The notes below the pieces were generated by a model, which worked only from the letters and a program-made list of their open reading frames with translations, had not been told where the DNA came from and made no database searches. The position numbers were made by a program, and so were the translations under genes. Shown in pieces: positions 42,844 to 52,123 of a DNA stretch of 64,000 nt. Numbering within the stretch: the first letter of the stretch is position 1; each line of letters starts with the position of its first letter. This stretch comes from CAVVPY01 sp963750295 (GTDB lineage Bacteria > Actinomycetota > Actinomycetes > Mycobacteriales > Jatrophihabitantaceae), in contig CAVVPY010000001.1 of the NCBI GenBank assembly GCA_963750295.1, forward strand, positions 2,728,001 through 2,792,000, read 5' to 3'.

Positions 42844-44013
42844 TCAGGTCGCGGCCGCGACCGGCAGCACGGTGAGTGCTGTCGAGCTGAAGTGCGAATG
42901 GACCCGCTCGTCGACGGGGTCCAGCGCCGGATCGTCGTGTACGACCAGGTGCCGGTAGCGGGTGTCACGCTGCGCGGGGATCCGGCCGGCGCCACGGATC
43001 AGTTCGATCAACTCGGTCCGGTTGCTGCGATGGCGCGCACCCGCGCTGGAGACCACGTTCTCCTCGAGCATGATCGACCCGAGATCGTCGGCACCGAAGT
43101 GCAGCGTGAGCTGGCCGATGTCCTTGCCCGTCGTCAACCACGACCCCTGCAGGTGGTTGACGTTGTCGAAGAACAGCCGGGCGACCGCCACCATGCGCAG
43201 GTACTCGAGACTGGTCGCCTGGGTGCGTCCCTTGAGGTGGTTGTTCTCCGGCTGGTAGGTCCACGGGATGAAGCTGCGGAAGCCACCGGTGCGGTCCTGG
43301 ACGTCGCGGATCATCCGCAGGTGCTCGATGCGCTCGGCGTTGGTCTCGCCGGTCCCCATCATGAACGTGGCGGTCGATTCGACGCCGAGCCGGTGCGCGA
43401 TCTCCATGACCTCGAGCCACACCGTCCCCTTCTCCTTGAGCGGGGCGATCGCCGTGCGCGGCCGGTCGACCAGGATCTCGGCACCTGCACCGGCAAAGGA
43501 GTCGAGACCGGCCGCATGCAGCCGGGTGATCACGCTCGCGTGGTCAAGGTCGGAGGTGCGGCCGATGTGCACGACCTCGGACGCGCCGAGCGAGTGCAGC
43601 GTGAGCTGGGGGTAGGCGGCCTTGATGGCGGCGAAGGTGCGCTCGTACCACTCGATGCCGAGTTCGGGCGAGTGCCCGCCCTGCAGCATGATCTGCGTGG
43701 CGCCGAGGTCGACCGCCTCGCCGCAGCGCCGCAGGATCTCATCGAGCCCGTGCGTCCAGCCCTCGGCATGGCCCGGCGCGCGGTAGAAGGCGCAGAACTT
43801 GCACGCCGTGACACACACGTTGGTGTAGTTGATGTTGCGATCGATGATGTAGGTCGCGACGTTGTCGGGGTAGCGGCGGCGGCGCACGGCGTCGGCCGCC
43901 ATACCCAGCGCATGCAGCGGCGCGTCGGTGTAGATCTCGAGCGCCTCGTCCGGACTGATCCGCCCGCCGTCGGCGGCGCGGTCGAGGATGGACGGGATGC
44001 TCGCTGCGGTCAC
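42844..44013 (-). CDS. mqnC: Cyclic dehypoxanthinyl futalosine synthase
   Basis: 389 residues, radical-SAM enzyme of the futalosine menaquinone pathway. The cluster motif CxxxCxxC is Cys67, Cys71, Cys74 in VCVTACKFCAFYR. MQGG-type segment LQGGHSPELGIEWYE, EMEIAHRLGVESTATFMMGTGET and WTYQPENN are MqnC hallmarks that separate it from the related MqnE and CofH. No mqnA, mqnB/D or mqnE is in the window. GTG start overlaps the nnr stop (GTGA). Confidence 0.94.
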   Translation of the reverse strand: MTAASIPSILDRAADGGRISPDEALEIYTDAPLHALGMAADAVRRRRYPDNVATYIIDRNINYTNVCVTACKFCAFYRAPGHAEGWTHGLDEILRRCGEAVDLGATQIMLQGGHSPELGIEWYERTFAAIKAAYPQLTLHSLGASEVVHIGRTSDLDHASVITRLHAAGLDSFAGAGAEILVDRPRTAIAPLKEKGTVWLEVMEIAHRLGVESTATFMMGTGETNAERIEHLRMIRDVQDRTGGFRSFIPWTYQPENNHLKGRTQATSLEYLRMVAVARLFFDNVNHLQGSWLTTGKDIGQLTLHFGADDLGSIMLEENVVSSAGARHRSNRTELIELIRGAGRIPAQRDTRYRHLVVHDDPALDPVDERVHSHFSSTALTVLPVAAAT

Positions 44014-45449
44014 CGTCCCAGCGTAGTTGGGCCCGGTTGGCGCACCGACTGCAGCGTCGGCCGCAGCTCGCGCAGGACGTCCTCGGCGGTGGGCGGGCCG
44101 CCGGCCGCAGCCCGCTGCCCCGCGACACCGTGCAGGTACGCGCCTACTGCTGCCGCGTGGCTCGCGGTCAGGCCGGTGGCGAGCAGCGCGCCGATCAGCC
44201 CGCTCAGGACGTCTCCGCTACCCGCGGTCGCCAGCCACGGGGTGCCGGTCGGGTTCACGAACGCGGCGCCGTCCGGGGCGGCCACGACGGTCGCGTTGCC
44301 CTTGAGCAGCACGGTCACGCCGAGATCTGCCGCGGCGCGGCGGGCGGCACCGAGCCGGTCGTCCCCGACCTCGCCGGCGATCCGCTCGAACTCGCGGTCG
44401 TGCGGGGTGAGCACGGTCGGTGCGGCCCGGCCGCGCACCAGCTCGGGATGCTGCGCCAGCAGCGTGATCGCGTCGGCGTCCACGATCACCGGGACGTCGG
44501 TGCCGAGGACTTCGGCTAGTTGCGCGGCCGCAGCGTCGTCGGTCCCCATTCCGGGTCCGACCACCCACGACTGCACGCGCAGGTCACCCGGCCGCGCGTC
44601 CGCGTGCACGACAACCTCCGGATAGCGCGCACGGATGGCCTCGGGCGAGGCGCCGGCGTAGCGGACCATGCCGGCACCGCCGCACAGCGCCGACCCGGTG
44701 GCGAGCACCCCGGCACCGCCGTACTGCGACGACCCGGCCACGATCCCGGCGACGCCGCGGGTGTACTTGTCGTCGGCCGCGCCGGGCACCGGCAGCAACG
44801 CGGCCACGTCCGCAGCCGCCAGCACCTGCACGGACACCTCAGGCGGGTGCAGGCCGATGTCGACCAGCCGCACCTCCCCCGCGCGATCGGCGCCCGCGCC
44901 CACGACGAGACCGACCTTGAGCACCCCGAAGGTGACGGTGACGTCGGCGCGGACGGCCGCACCGGGCACCGCGCCGGTGTCGGCCTCGACGCCGGACGGC
45001 AGGTCGACGGCGACGGTCAGGATGTCGCGAGCTGCTGCGGCCAATTCGTCGGCGGGTGAACGCAAACCCCCGTGCCCGCCGATGCCGAGGATCCCGTCGA
45101 CCACGAGGTCCGCACCGGTGACCGCGCCGGTCCTGGGGGCGCACACGCGTCCGCCGGCCCGGCGCAGCGCGGCCAGCCCAGCCGGGTGGGCACGCTCGGC
45201 GTCGAGCAGGACGGCGGTGACCAGCGCACCTCGTGCGGCCAGTTGGGCGCCTGCGAACAGCGCGTCCCCGCCGTTGTTCCCGGCGCCGACGAGCAGCGTG
45301 ACGCGCGCCCCGTACACGCGCTCGAGCAGCGCGGCGCAGTGCACCGCGAGCCCGGTCGCTGCGCGCTGCATCAGGGCACCGTCAGGCAGCCGCGCCAGCA
45401 GCACGTCCTCGGCGGCGCGCACCTGAGCGGTGGTGAAAACCCCGTGCAA
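44010..45449 (-). CDS. nnr: Bifunctional NAD(P)H-hydrate epimerase / ADP-dependent dehydratase
   Basis: 479 residues, the fused form. The N-terminal epimerase domain (about 1-210) has VGAGNNGGDALFAG and DGILGIGGHGG. The C-terminal ribokinase-like dehydratase (about 220-479) has AGSSQYGGAGVLAT, GPGMGTDD, LTPHDREF and ATAGSGDVLSG. It repairs damaged NAD(P)H hydrates (NADHX/NADPHX). It starts 16 bases after acpS and overlaps mqnC by 4 bases; acpS-nnr adjacency is common in actinobacteria. Confidence 0.94.
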   Translation of the reverse strand: MHGVFTTAQVRAAEDVLLARLPDGALMQRAATGLAVHCAALLERVYGARVTLLVGAGNNGGDALFAGAQLAARGALVTAVLLDAERAHPAGLAALRRAGGRVCAPRTGAVTGADLVVDGILGIGGHGGLRSPADELAAAARDILTVAVDLPSGVEADTGAVPGAAVRADVTVTFGVLKVGLVVGAGADRAGEVRLVDIGLHPPEVSVQVLAAADVAALLPVPGAADDKYTRGVAGIVAGSSQYGGAGVLATGSALCGGAGMVRYAGASPEAIRARYPEVVVHADARPGDLRVQSWVVGPGMGTDDAAAAQLAEVLGTDVPVIVDADAITLLAQHPELVRGRAAPTVLTPHDREFERIAGEVGDDRLGAARRAAADLGVTVLLKGNATVVAAPDGAAFVNPTGTPWLATAGSGDVLSGLIGALLATGLTASHAAAVGAYLHGVAGQRAAAGGPPTAEDVLRELRPTLQSVRQPGPTTLGR

Positions 45450-45465
45450 GGCAGCCTCCTCCGTG

Positions 45466-45834
45466 TCAGCTCTCAGCGATCACGGTGGCCGAGGCGATCC
45501 CGCCGTCGTGCGAGAGCGAGACGTGCCAGCGGGTCACCCCCAGCGACGACGCCCGCTCGGCCACCGTCCCGGTCACGACGAGCGAGGGCCGGCCCGCATC
45601 GTCGGTGAGCACTTCGGCATCGGTCCAGTGCATGCCGCCGCCGGCTCCCAGTGACTTCGCCAGCGCCTCCTTCGCCGCGAACCGCGCGGCCAGGGACTCG
45701 GCCGTGCGCGGCTCGCCCGACAGCGTCACGAGCTCGGCCGGCGTGAACAGCCGCGCCGCTAGCGACGGCGTGCGTCGCATCGCCTCGGCGAACCTCGCCA
45801 CCGGTACGACGTCGATCCCGACGCCGATGATCAC
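45466..45834 (-). CDS. acpS: Holo-[acyl-carrier-protein] synthase
   Basis: 122 residues. It moves the 4'-phosphopantetheine arm from CoA to the acyl carrier protein. The metal-binding Asp is in VGIDVVPVARF, and the RFAAKEALAKSLG helix is the second conserved motif. The ATG overlaps no other gene; 18 bases separate it from the ferredoxin reductase upstream and 16 from nnr downstream, so they form one operon. Confidence 0.94.
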   Translation of the reverse strand: MIIGVGIDVVPVARFAEAMRRTPSLAARLFTPAELVTLSGEPRTAESLAARFAAKEALAKSLGAGGGMHWTDAEVLTDDAGRPSLVVTGTVAERASSLGVTRWHVSLSHDGGIASATVIAES

Positions 45835-45852
45835 CGCGAGGTCATCCGGCGA

Positions 45853-46917
45853 CTAGGCGGTCGGCGTGCTGCCGTCGACCGGGGCATAGTCGGACAGGTG
45901 GCCGGGGAACGCGGACACGCTCGGGTTCAGGAAGGCGGCGGCGTTGTTGACCGCGGTGGCGATCTCACCGAACCCGGTCGCGATCAGTTTCACCTTGCCG
46001 TCGTAGTCGACGATGTCGCCCGCGGCATAGATGCCCGGGACGGTCGTGCGTCCCATCGAATCGACGATGATCTGCCGCTTGCGGATCTCGAGGCCCCATT
46101 CCATGAGCGGGCCGAGATTCGCGGTGAACCCGAGCGCGGCGACCAGGCGCGAGCACGGCAGGGTCTTGACCTCGCCCGCGATGTCCAAATCCACCTCGGA
46201 CACGTACGGGTCGCCGCGGACGCCGCAGATCTGCGCATCGGTGATCATGGTGACCGAGGATGCCGCGAGCAGGTCGACCGAGTGCGGATGCGCGCGGAAC
46301 TGGGCCCGGCGGTGCACGATCGACACCGACTTCGCGATCGGCTCGAGCATCAGCGCCCAGTCCAGCGCCGAGTCGCCGCCGCCGACCACGACGACCTCCT
46401 CGTTCGCGTACTTGGACGGGTCGGGGACGAAGTGCGCGAGGCCCCGACCGAGGTAGTCACTGCCGGCAGGCAAGGGACGCGGCGTGAAGGTGCCGATGCC
46501 GCCGGTGATCGCGATCGCGCGGCACTCGATGCGCATTCCTGCCGACGTCGTCACCGCGAACGCACCGTCACCGCGTTCGAGTTCGACGGCCTGCTGGCCG
46601 AGCAGGTACTCGGGATCGTGCGGTGCTGCCTGGGCCACCAACTGCTCGACCAGGTCGCGTCCCTTGATCGCGGGGAAGCCGGCGACATCGAAGATCGCCT
46701 TCTCGGGATACATCGCCGTGATCTGCCCGCCGGCTTCCTCGAGCGAATCGAGCAGCGCGGTGCGTAGCTTGCGGACGCCGGCGTAGTACGCGCCGAACAG
46801 CCCGACCGGACCGGCCCCGACGATGAGCAGGTCCACCGACTTGGTGCCCGGCTCGCCCGAAAAGGCTGATGACATGGCTGCGGCCGAATCCGGCGGTCCG
46901 CTCGCTACCTCGCTCAC
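45853..46917 (-). CDS. Ferredoxin-NADP+ reductase (thioredoxin-reductase-like type)
   Basis: 354 residues. FAD loop VGAGPVGLFGAYYAG (about 34-48), EAGGQITAMYPEKAIFDVAGFP, the NADPH loop VVVGGGDSALDWAL, and the C-terminal AAGDIVDYDGKVKLIATGFGEIATA are those of the YumC/TrxR-like ferredoxin-NADP reductases. No redox CxxC is present, so it is not a thioredoxin reductase. It would pass electrons between NADPH and ferredoxin. GTG start with TAGGCT 6 bases before it (leaderless); a downstream ATG at 46875 is an alternative. Confidence 0.9.
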   Translation of the reverse strand: MSEVASGPPDSAAAMSSAFSGEPGTKSVDLLIVGAGPVGLFGAYYAGVRKLRTALLDSLEEAGGQITAMYPEKAIFDVAGFPAIKGRDLVEQLVAQAAPHDPEYLLGQQAVELERGDGAFAVTTSAGMRIECRAIAITGGIGTFTPRPLPAGSDYLGRGLAHFVPDPSKYANEEVVVVGGGDSALDWALMLEPIAKSVSIVHRRAQFRAHPHSVDLLAASSVTMITDAQICGVRGDPYVSEVDLDIAGEVKTLPCSRLVAALGFTANLGPLMEWGLEIRKRQIIVDSMGRTTVPGIYAAGDIVDYDGKVKLIATGFGEIATAVNNAAAFLNPSVSAFPGHLSDYAPVDGSTPTA

Positions 46918-46923
46918 GGCGTC

Positions 46924-46929
46924 AGCCTA
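46924..46929 (-). promoter_or_regulatory. -10 hexamer, leaderless promoter of the ferredoxin reductase
   Basis: TAGGCT on the minus strand, 6 bases before the GTG at 46917, no Shine-Dalgarno. It supports the longer of the two possible starts. Confidence 0.45.
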
Positions 46930-46984
46930 CCGATGCCGTCGGAGCGGCACGGAAGGTCGTGATCGCATCCGGTCGGCGGCGGCG

Positions 46985-48829
46985 TTACTCGACAGTGACG
47001 GACTTGGCGAGGTTGCGCGGCTTGTCGACGTCGTAGCCGCGGGTCTGCGCGATCTCGGCCGCCAGCACCTGCAACGGGATCGTCGTGACCAGCGGCGAGA
47101 GCAGGGTGGGCACGACCGGCACCTCGATCAAGTGGTCGGCGTGCGCCCGTGCGGCCAGGTCACCCTGTTCGGCGACCACGATCGTCCGCGCACCACGCGC
47201 CTTGACCTCGGCGATGTTGCTCAACATCTTCTGGTGCAACACGCTGCGGCCGCGCGGTGAGGGCATGATCACCACGACCGGCAGGCCTTCCTCGACGAGA
47301 GCGATCGGGCCGTGCTTGAGCTCGCCGGCGGGGAATCCCTCGGCGTGCATGTAGGCCAGTTCCTTCAGCTTCAGCGCACCTTCGAGCGCCACCGGGTAGC
47401 CCACGTGGCGGCCGAGGAACAGCACCGCCTTGGCCATCGCGATCTCGCGCGCGAGTTCGCGCACCGGCTCGACGACGGCGAGCACCTGCTCGATCGCGGC
47501 CGGCATCGCGGCGAGGTTGTTGAACTCCCGCACGATCTCGTCGGGGTACTTCGTGCCCCGGGCGGCGGCCAGTGCGAGGCCGACCAGTTCGACGGCGGCG
47601 ACCTGGGCGGTGAACGTCTTCGTCGCCGCGACGCCGATCTCGGGCCCGGCGTGGGTGTAGAGCACGGCGTCGGACTCCCGCGGGATCTGCGCGCCGTTGG
47701 TGTTGCAGATCGCCAGGACGGTGGCCCGCTGTTGCCGCGCGTGCCGGACCGCTTCGAGCGTGTCGGCCGTTTCGCCGGACTGGCTGATCGCGATCACGAG
47801 CGTCTGGCGGTCGAGCACCGGGTCGCGGTAGCGGAACTCGGAGGCCATCTCGACCTCGACCGGCACCCGGGTCCAGTGCTCGATGGCCTGTTTGCCGATC
47901 AACCCGGAGTGGTAGGCCGTACCGCACGCCACGATGTAGACCTTGTCGATGTCGCGCAACTGCTGCGGGTCGAGCCGTTGCTCGTCCAGGACGATGCGGC
48001 CGTTGATCAGGTGACCGCTGAGCGTGTCTCGTACCGCGGTGGGCTGCTCCTGGATCTCCTTGAGCATGAAGTAGTCGTAGCCGCCCTTCTCGGCGGCGGC
48101 GAGTTCCCAGTCGATGTGGAACGGGCGGCCCTCGACCGGTGCCCCGCCGAAGTCGGTCAGCGTGTACCCGTCGCGGCGGATCTCGACGACCTGGTCCTGG
48201 CCGAGCTCGACCGCTTCGCGGGTGAATTCGATGAATGCGGCGACGTCACTGCCGAGGAAGGTCTCGCCGTCACCGATGCCGAGCACGAGCGGCGAGTTGC
48301 GCCGGGCGGCGACGACGACGTCAGGCTGTTCCCGGTCGACCAACAGCAAGGTGAACGCGCCCTCTAGTCGTGCGCACACGGTGCGGACGGCATCGCTCAG
48401 GACGGCGCCGGCGGCAAGCTCGGCCGCGACCAGGTGGGCGACCGTCTCGGTATCGGTCTCGCTCTCGAACTCGACGCCGTCATCTTCGAGCGCGGCGCGC
48501 AGCTCGGCGAAGTTCTCGATGATGCCGTTGTGGACGACGGCGACTCGCGCAGCCGCATCGACATGCGGGTGGGCGTTGCGATCGTTCGGGGCACCGTGGG
48601 TGGCCCACCTGGTGTGCCCCATCCCGGTCGTGCCGGTGATCGACCTCGCCGCGAGCTCCTTGTCGAGGTTCTCGATGCGCCCGGCCTTCTTCGCGACCTG
48701 CAATTGCGAGTCGGCCGAGACTACGGCGACGCCGGCTGAGTCGTACCCGCGGTACTCCAGCCTGCGCAGGCCCTCGACCACCACGTCCAAGGCAGCGCGC
48801 GGGCCGACGTAACCGACGATTCCGCACAT
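46985..48829 (-). CDS. glmS: Glutamine-fructose-6-phosphate aminotransferase (isomerizing)
   Basis: 614 residues. First step of UDP-GlcNAc synthesis. MCGIVGYVG exposes the catalytic Cys after Met removal (glutaminase domain, about 1-240). Two SIS domains follow with YHSGLIGKQAIEHW, AISQSGETADTLEA and the C-terminal DKPRNLAKSVTVE, the signature end of GlmS. glmM, two steps later in the pathway, is at 50737. ATG with TACCCT 6 bases upstream and no ribosome site. Confidence 0.97.
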   Translation of the reverse strand: MCGIVGYVGPRAALDVVVEGLRRLEYRGYDSAGVAVVSADSQLQVAKKAGRIENLDKELAARSITGTTGMGHTRWATHGAPNDRNAHPHVDAAARVAVVHNGIIENFAELRAALEDDGVEFESETDTETVAHLVAAELAAGAVLSDAVRTVCARLEGAFTLLLVDREQPDVVVAARRNSPLVLGIGDGETFLGSDVAAFIEFTREAVELGQDQVVEIRRDGYTLTDFGGAPVEGRPFHIDWELAAAEKGGYDYFMLKEIQEQPTAVRDTLSGHLINGRIVLDEQRLDPQQLRDIDKVYIVACGTAYHSGLIGKQAIEHWTRVPVEVEMASEFRYRDPVLDRQTLVIAISQSGETADTLEAVRHARQQRATVLAICNTNGAQIPRESDAVLYTHAGPEIGVAATKTFTAQVAAVELVGLALAAARGTKYPDEIVREFNNLAAMPAAIEQVLAVVEPVRELAREIAMAKAVLFLGRHVGYPVALEGALKLKELAYMHAEGFPAGELKHGPIALVEEGLPVVVIMPSPRGRSVLHQKMLSNIAEVKARGARTIVVAEQGDLAARAHADHLIEVPVVPTLLSPLVTTIPLQVLAAEIAQTRGYDVDKPRNLAKSVTVE

Positions 48830-48835
48830 GGGCTC

Positions 48836-48841
48836 AGGGTA
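48836..48841 (-). promoter_or_regulatory. -10 hexamer, leaderless promoter of glmS
   Basis: TACCCT on the minus strand lies 6 bases before the glmS ATG. No glmS-ribozyme-like leader can exist here, as there is no 5' untranslated region. Confidence 0.45.
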
Positions 48842-48865
48842 GTGGACCGGCCGGGGCGGGCCGGG

Positions 48866-49591
48866 TCACGGCGAGGACGACGGGCTGGGCGTCGCGGACG
48901 GCGAGGACGGTGCGCTCGAATCCGACGGTGCCGGGGTGGACGTCGGTGTGCCGGTCGGCGACGCGGTCTCGGTGACCGGCGTCCCGGTCACGGTCACGGT
49001 CGGAGTGGTGACGACCACCTGCGGGGTCACGGTGACCGTGGTCGTGGGGTCCGTGCCGCTGGCGCCACGCGCCTGCGGGTCACCGAAGACGGTGGTGCCG
49101 GAGGTGCTGTCGCCACGAACCAGATCGCTCAACGGTTTGCCCGCGACGAGTTCGACGCCGGTGACGACGAGCAGCACGCCGGCGAAGACACCGACACACG
49201 ACGCGGCGAGCAGGCGCCACGTCCCGCGCCGGTTCGAGTCGGTCCGCGCGGGCGCGGGGGCGTTGGGCTGCGGGGCCGCCGGGCGCGGCGACCAGCGCGC
49301 GGCTCCCGGGACTGCCGTGCGCACGCGAACGCCGGTGCGCTGCAACGAGTGGCTGTAGACCGCGTTGCCGACCACGGTCAGGACGCTGGCCAGTGCCGCA
49401 CCGATGACGGTGCCGGCGACACCGAGGTACGAGGCGCCGACGGTCGCCGTGGTCGCGGCGAGCGCGCTGGCGAGCACCTGGGTGCCCGTCAGCTGCAGTC
49501 GCGGCCGGGGTGCCACCGCCGGCTCGCGAGCAGCCGGGTCGGTCGGCGCGGACGGGTCGGTGCGCACGGGGTCGGTAACAGTAGGGGTCAT
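48866..49591 (-). CDS. Membrane protein with Ser/Thr/Pro-rich extracytoplasmic tail
   Basis: 241 residues from the ATG at 49591, preceded by GGAAG. Acidic/Pro-rich N-tail, a long hydrophobic segment VLASALAATTATVGASYLGVAGTV that could span once or form a hairpin with the following AALASVLTVVG, a basic loop, a second helix LLAASCVGVFAGVLLVVTGVEL, then about 80 residues dominated by Thr, Ser, Pro and Val ending in Ser-Pro. The tail has the composition of cell-wall-spanning or O-mannosylated stalks in actinobacteria. No family recognised. Divergent from the metallo-beta-lactamase gene. Confidence 0.7.
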   Translation of the reverse strand: MTPTVTDPVRTDPSAPTDPAAREPAVAPRPRLQLTGTQVLASALAATTATVGASYLGVAGTVIGAALASVLTVVGNAVYSHSLQRTGVRVRTAVPGAARWSPRPAAPQPNAPAPARTDSNRRGTWRLLAASCVGVFAGVLLVVTGVELVAGKPLSDLVRGDSTSGTTVFGDPQARGASGTDPTTTVTVTPQVVVTTPTVTVTGTPVTETASPTGTPTSTPAPSDSSAPSSPSATPSPSSSP

Positions 49592-49710
49592 AACGCTTCC
49601 ATGGTCCCGCGGCCAGCTATGCGTTGCCAAAACCACGGGCCGATCCTCGGCCCACGTCACACGTGTGCCCGCCCACACTCCAGCGTCCACCGGTGCCCGG
49701 CACCGTCCCC

Positions 49711-49716
49711 TACGGT
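49711..49716 (+). promoter_or_regulatory. -10 hexamer, leaderless promoter of the MBL-fold gene
   Basis: TACGGT lies 6 bases before the ATG at 49723, no Shine-Dalgarno. Confidence 0.45.
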
Positions 49717-49722
49717 GGGCTG

Positions 49723-50730
49723 ATGGATGACCGCCGCGCCTGGGAACAGCCCGGGGCGCACGAGGTCTGCGCCGGCGTGTACCGGATCCCGCTCCCGTTG
49801 CCGGGTGACGGGCTCCGCGCGGTCAATGTCTACGCCGTTGCCGACGGCGACGGCCTGGTGATGATCGACGGCGGCTGGGCGATGGCCGACGCGACCGAGC
49901 GCCTGGAGCGGGCGCTGGCCGAGATCGAGTTCCGGCTGTCCGACATCCGCGAGTTCCTGGTCACCCACCTGCACCGCGACCACTACACCCAGGCCGTTGC
50001 GGTGCGCCGCCTCGTCGGTAGCGACATCTCGATCGGCGAGGGCGAGCGAGCCTGCCTGGAGGCGCTCCACACGATCCAGTCCCATCCCGATGTCGATCGG
50101 ATGCGCCTCGCCGGTGCCGACGAGATCGCCGCGATGCTGGCCGCGTGGACGGGAGAGCGGGACGTCACGGACTGGGAGGAGCCCGATCGGTGGCTCACCG
50201 ACGGCGTCGACCTGCCGCTCGAAACCCGGACGCTGCGGGTGATCCACACCCCGGGGCACACCGCCGGGCACGTCGTCTTCCACGATGCGGCAGCCGACGT
50301 GCTGTTCGCAGGTGACCACGTGCTGCCGCACATCACGCCGTCCATCGGGGTCGAGCTGATCCGCCCCGCCTCGCCCCTGCGCCACTACCTCGACTCGCTG
50401 CGGCTGATGCGCAGCCTGCCGGACACGCGCCTGCTGCCGGCGCACGGCCCGGTCGGCCCGTCCACGCACGCGCGGGTCGACGAGTTGCTCGACCACCACG
50501 AGCAGCGACTGACCGAGACCGCCAAGGCGGTCGAGCACGGTGCCGACACCGGCTGGGCGGTCGCCGGCGAGCTGGGCTGGACGCGGCGACAGACGCGGCT
50601 GGTCGACCTCGACCTGTTCAACAAGATCCTGGCCGTGAACGAGACGATGGCGCATCTCGAGGTGCTCGTCGAGCGCGGCTGGCTGACCCGCACGGTGGCC
50701 GGCGGGCTCGCCCACTACACGCGCTGCTGA
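49723..50730 (+). CDS. Metallo-beta-lactamase-fold hydrolase
   Basis: 335 residues. Zinc motif HxHxDH as His82, His84, Asp86, His87 (THLHRDH), then IHTPGHTAGHVVF, LFAGDHVLPHITPSI and LLPAHGP, the normal series of metal ligands. A C-terminal winged-helix-like region (about 260-335) contains GWTRRQTRLVDLDLFNKILAVNETMAHL, as in LACTB2-type and other MBL hydrolases with a C-terminal helical cap. The substrate is unknown; thioesters and nucleic acids are both seen in the superfamily. Convergent with glmM, six bases apart. Confidence 0.88.
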   Translation: MDDRRAWEQPGAHEVCAGVYRIPLPLPGDGLRAVNVYAVADGDGLVMIDGGWAMADATERLERALAEIEFRLSDIREFLVTHLHRDHYTQAVAVRRLVGSDISIGEGERACLEALHTIQSHPDVDRMRLAGADEIAAMLAAWTGERDVTDWEEPDRWLTDGVDLPLETRTLRVIHTPGHTAGHVVFHDAAADVLFAGDHVLPHITPSIGVELIRPASPLRHYLDSLRLMRSLPDTRLLPAHGPVGPSTHARVDELLDHHEQRLTETAKAVEHGADTGWAVAGELGWTRRQTRLVDLDLFNKILAVNETMAHLEVLVERGWLTRTVAGGLAHYTRC

Positions 50731-50736
50731 GCCGAC

Positions 50737-52107
50737 TCAGACGCCGGCGACGACCTCGGCCACGCGGTGCGCGATGCGGTCGGCATGGTCCTGGGTCTGC
50801 GCCTCGACCATGACGCGTACCAGCTGCTCGGTCCCTGAGGCCCGCAGCAGGATGCGCCCGTCGTCCCCGAGCTCGGCTGCGGCCGCGTCGACCGCGGTTC
50901 CGACCACCGCGGAGGCGGCGACCGCGATCCGATCGCTCACCGCGACGTTGACGAGGGTCTGCGGCAGCTTGCGGACGACGGCGGCGAGGTCGGCCAGGGA
51001 GCGTCCGGTCTCGACCATCCGGGCCATGACGTGCAGCGCGGTGAGCAGCCCGTCGCCGGTCGTGGCGGAGTCGGTGAACACCACGTGGCCGCTCTGCTCG
51101 CCACCGAGGTTGAGCTGCTTGTCGCGCAGCGCTTCGAGGACGTAGCGATCGCCCACATCGGTCGTGACGACGGTGAGCCCGGCATCGCGCATCGCGTGGT
51201 GGAAGCCCAGATTGCTCATCACCGTCGCGACCACGGTGTCCTCGCGCAGCGTCCCTGCCTCGCGCATCGAGAGGGCGCAGATCGCGAGGATCTGGTCACC
51301 GTCGACCACCGCACCGGAGGCGTCGACGGCCAGGCACCGGTCGGCGTCGCCGTCGTGCGCGATCCCGAGGTCGGCGCCGCTGGCGCGTACCGCCTCGATC
51401 AGCCCACCGAGATGGGTTGATCCCACACCGTCGTTGATGTTCAGTCCGTCCGGCGCGGTCGCCAGCTCGACGACCTTCGCACCGGCGCGCCGGTACAGCT
51501 CGGGGCCGACGGACGATGCGGCTCCGTGCGCGCAGTCGACGACGACGTGCAGGCCGTCCAGCGGCAGGTGGACTGCCGCGGCAAGGTGTGCCAGGTACCG
51601 CTCGGTGGCGTCGACGGCATCGCGGACCCGGCCGATCGCGGCGCCCACCGGACGGGTGCGCGGTTCGCGCTCGGTCTCGACCTCGATCTCGGCCTCGATG
51701 TCGTCGGGCAGCTTGTGCCCGCCGCGCGCGAACAGCTTGATGCCGTTGTCGGGCATCGGATTGTGCGAGGCGGACAGCATCACGCCGACGTCCGCTCCGT
51801 ACGCGCCGGTCAGGAAGGCGACGGCAGGAGTCGGAAGCACGCCGACCCGCACGACGTCCGCGCCGGCCGAGGCGAGGCCGGCGATCACAGCAGCCTCGAG
51901 CATCTCGCCACTGGCGCGGGGGTCGCGGCCGACGACGGCGACCGGGCGGTGCGACGCGTCGTGCGCGACGAGCACCCTCGCGGCCGCACCCGCGACAGCG
52001 AGCGCGAGCTCGGGTGTCAGTACTGCGTTGGCCAGGCCCCGGACGCCGTCGGTGCCGAACAACCGGGCCGCGTTCGCACCCCGGTTGTGCGCCGCATGTG
52101 CGCTCAT
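50737..52107 (-). CDS. glmM: Phosphoglucosamine mutase
   Basis: 456 residues. It interconverts glucosamine-6-P and glucosamine-1-P for UDP-GlcNAc and peptidoglycan. N-terminal RLFGTDGVRGLAN, the phosphoserine loop MLSASHNPMPDNGIK with Ser114, metal loop HDGDADRC, EQSGHVVF and the C-terminal RASGTEQLVRVMVEA are all present. It lies 16 bases after rpsI in the rplM-rpsI-glmM order that is standard for actinobacteria. Confidence 0.97.
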   Translation of the reverse strand: MSAHAAHNRGANAARLFGTDGVRGLANAVLTPELALAVAGAAARVLVAHDASHRPVAVVGRDPRASGEMLEAAVIAGLASAGADVVRVGVLPTPAVAFLTGAYGADVGVMLSASHNPMPDNGIKLFARGGHKLPDDIEAEIEVETEREPRTRPVGAAIGRVRDAVDATERYLAHLAAAVHLPLDGLHVVVDCAHGAASSVGPELYRRAGAKVVELATAPDGLNINDGVGSTHLGGLIEAVRASGADLGIAHDGDADRCLAVDASGAVVDGDQILAICALSMREAGTLREDTVVATVMSNLGFHHAMRDAGLTVVTTDVGDRYVLEALRDKQLNLGGEQSGHVVFTDSATTGDGLLTALHVMARMVETGRSLADLAAVVRKLPQTLVNVAVSDRIAVAASAVVGTAVDAAAAELGDDGRILLRASGTEQLVRVMVEAQTQDHADRIAHRVAEVVAGV

Positions 52108-52123
52108 CGCGCCGCGGTCGCGA

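Noticed and set aside
46924..46929. Thioredoxin reductase instead of ferredoxin reductase for the adjacent gene
   Set aside because: The protein has the TrxR-like FAD and NADPH loops but no CxxC redox motif, and its C-terminal signature matches ferredoxin-NADP reductases.
48830..48865. glmS ribozyme or riboswitch upstream of glmS
   Set aside because: Only 36 bases separate glmS from its neighbour and the predicted transcript is leaderless, so no structured leader fits.
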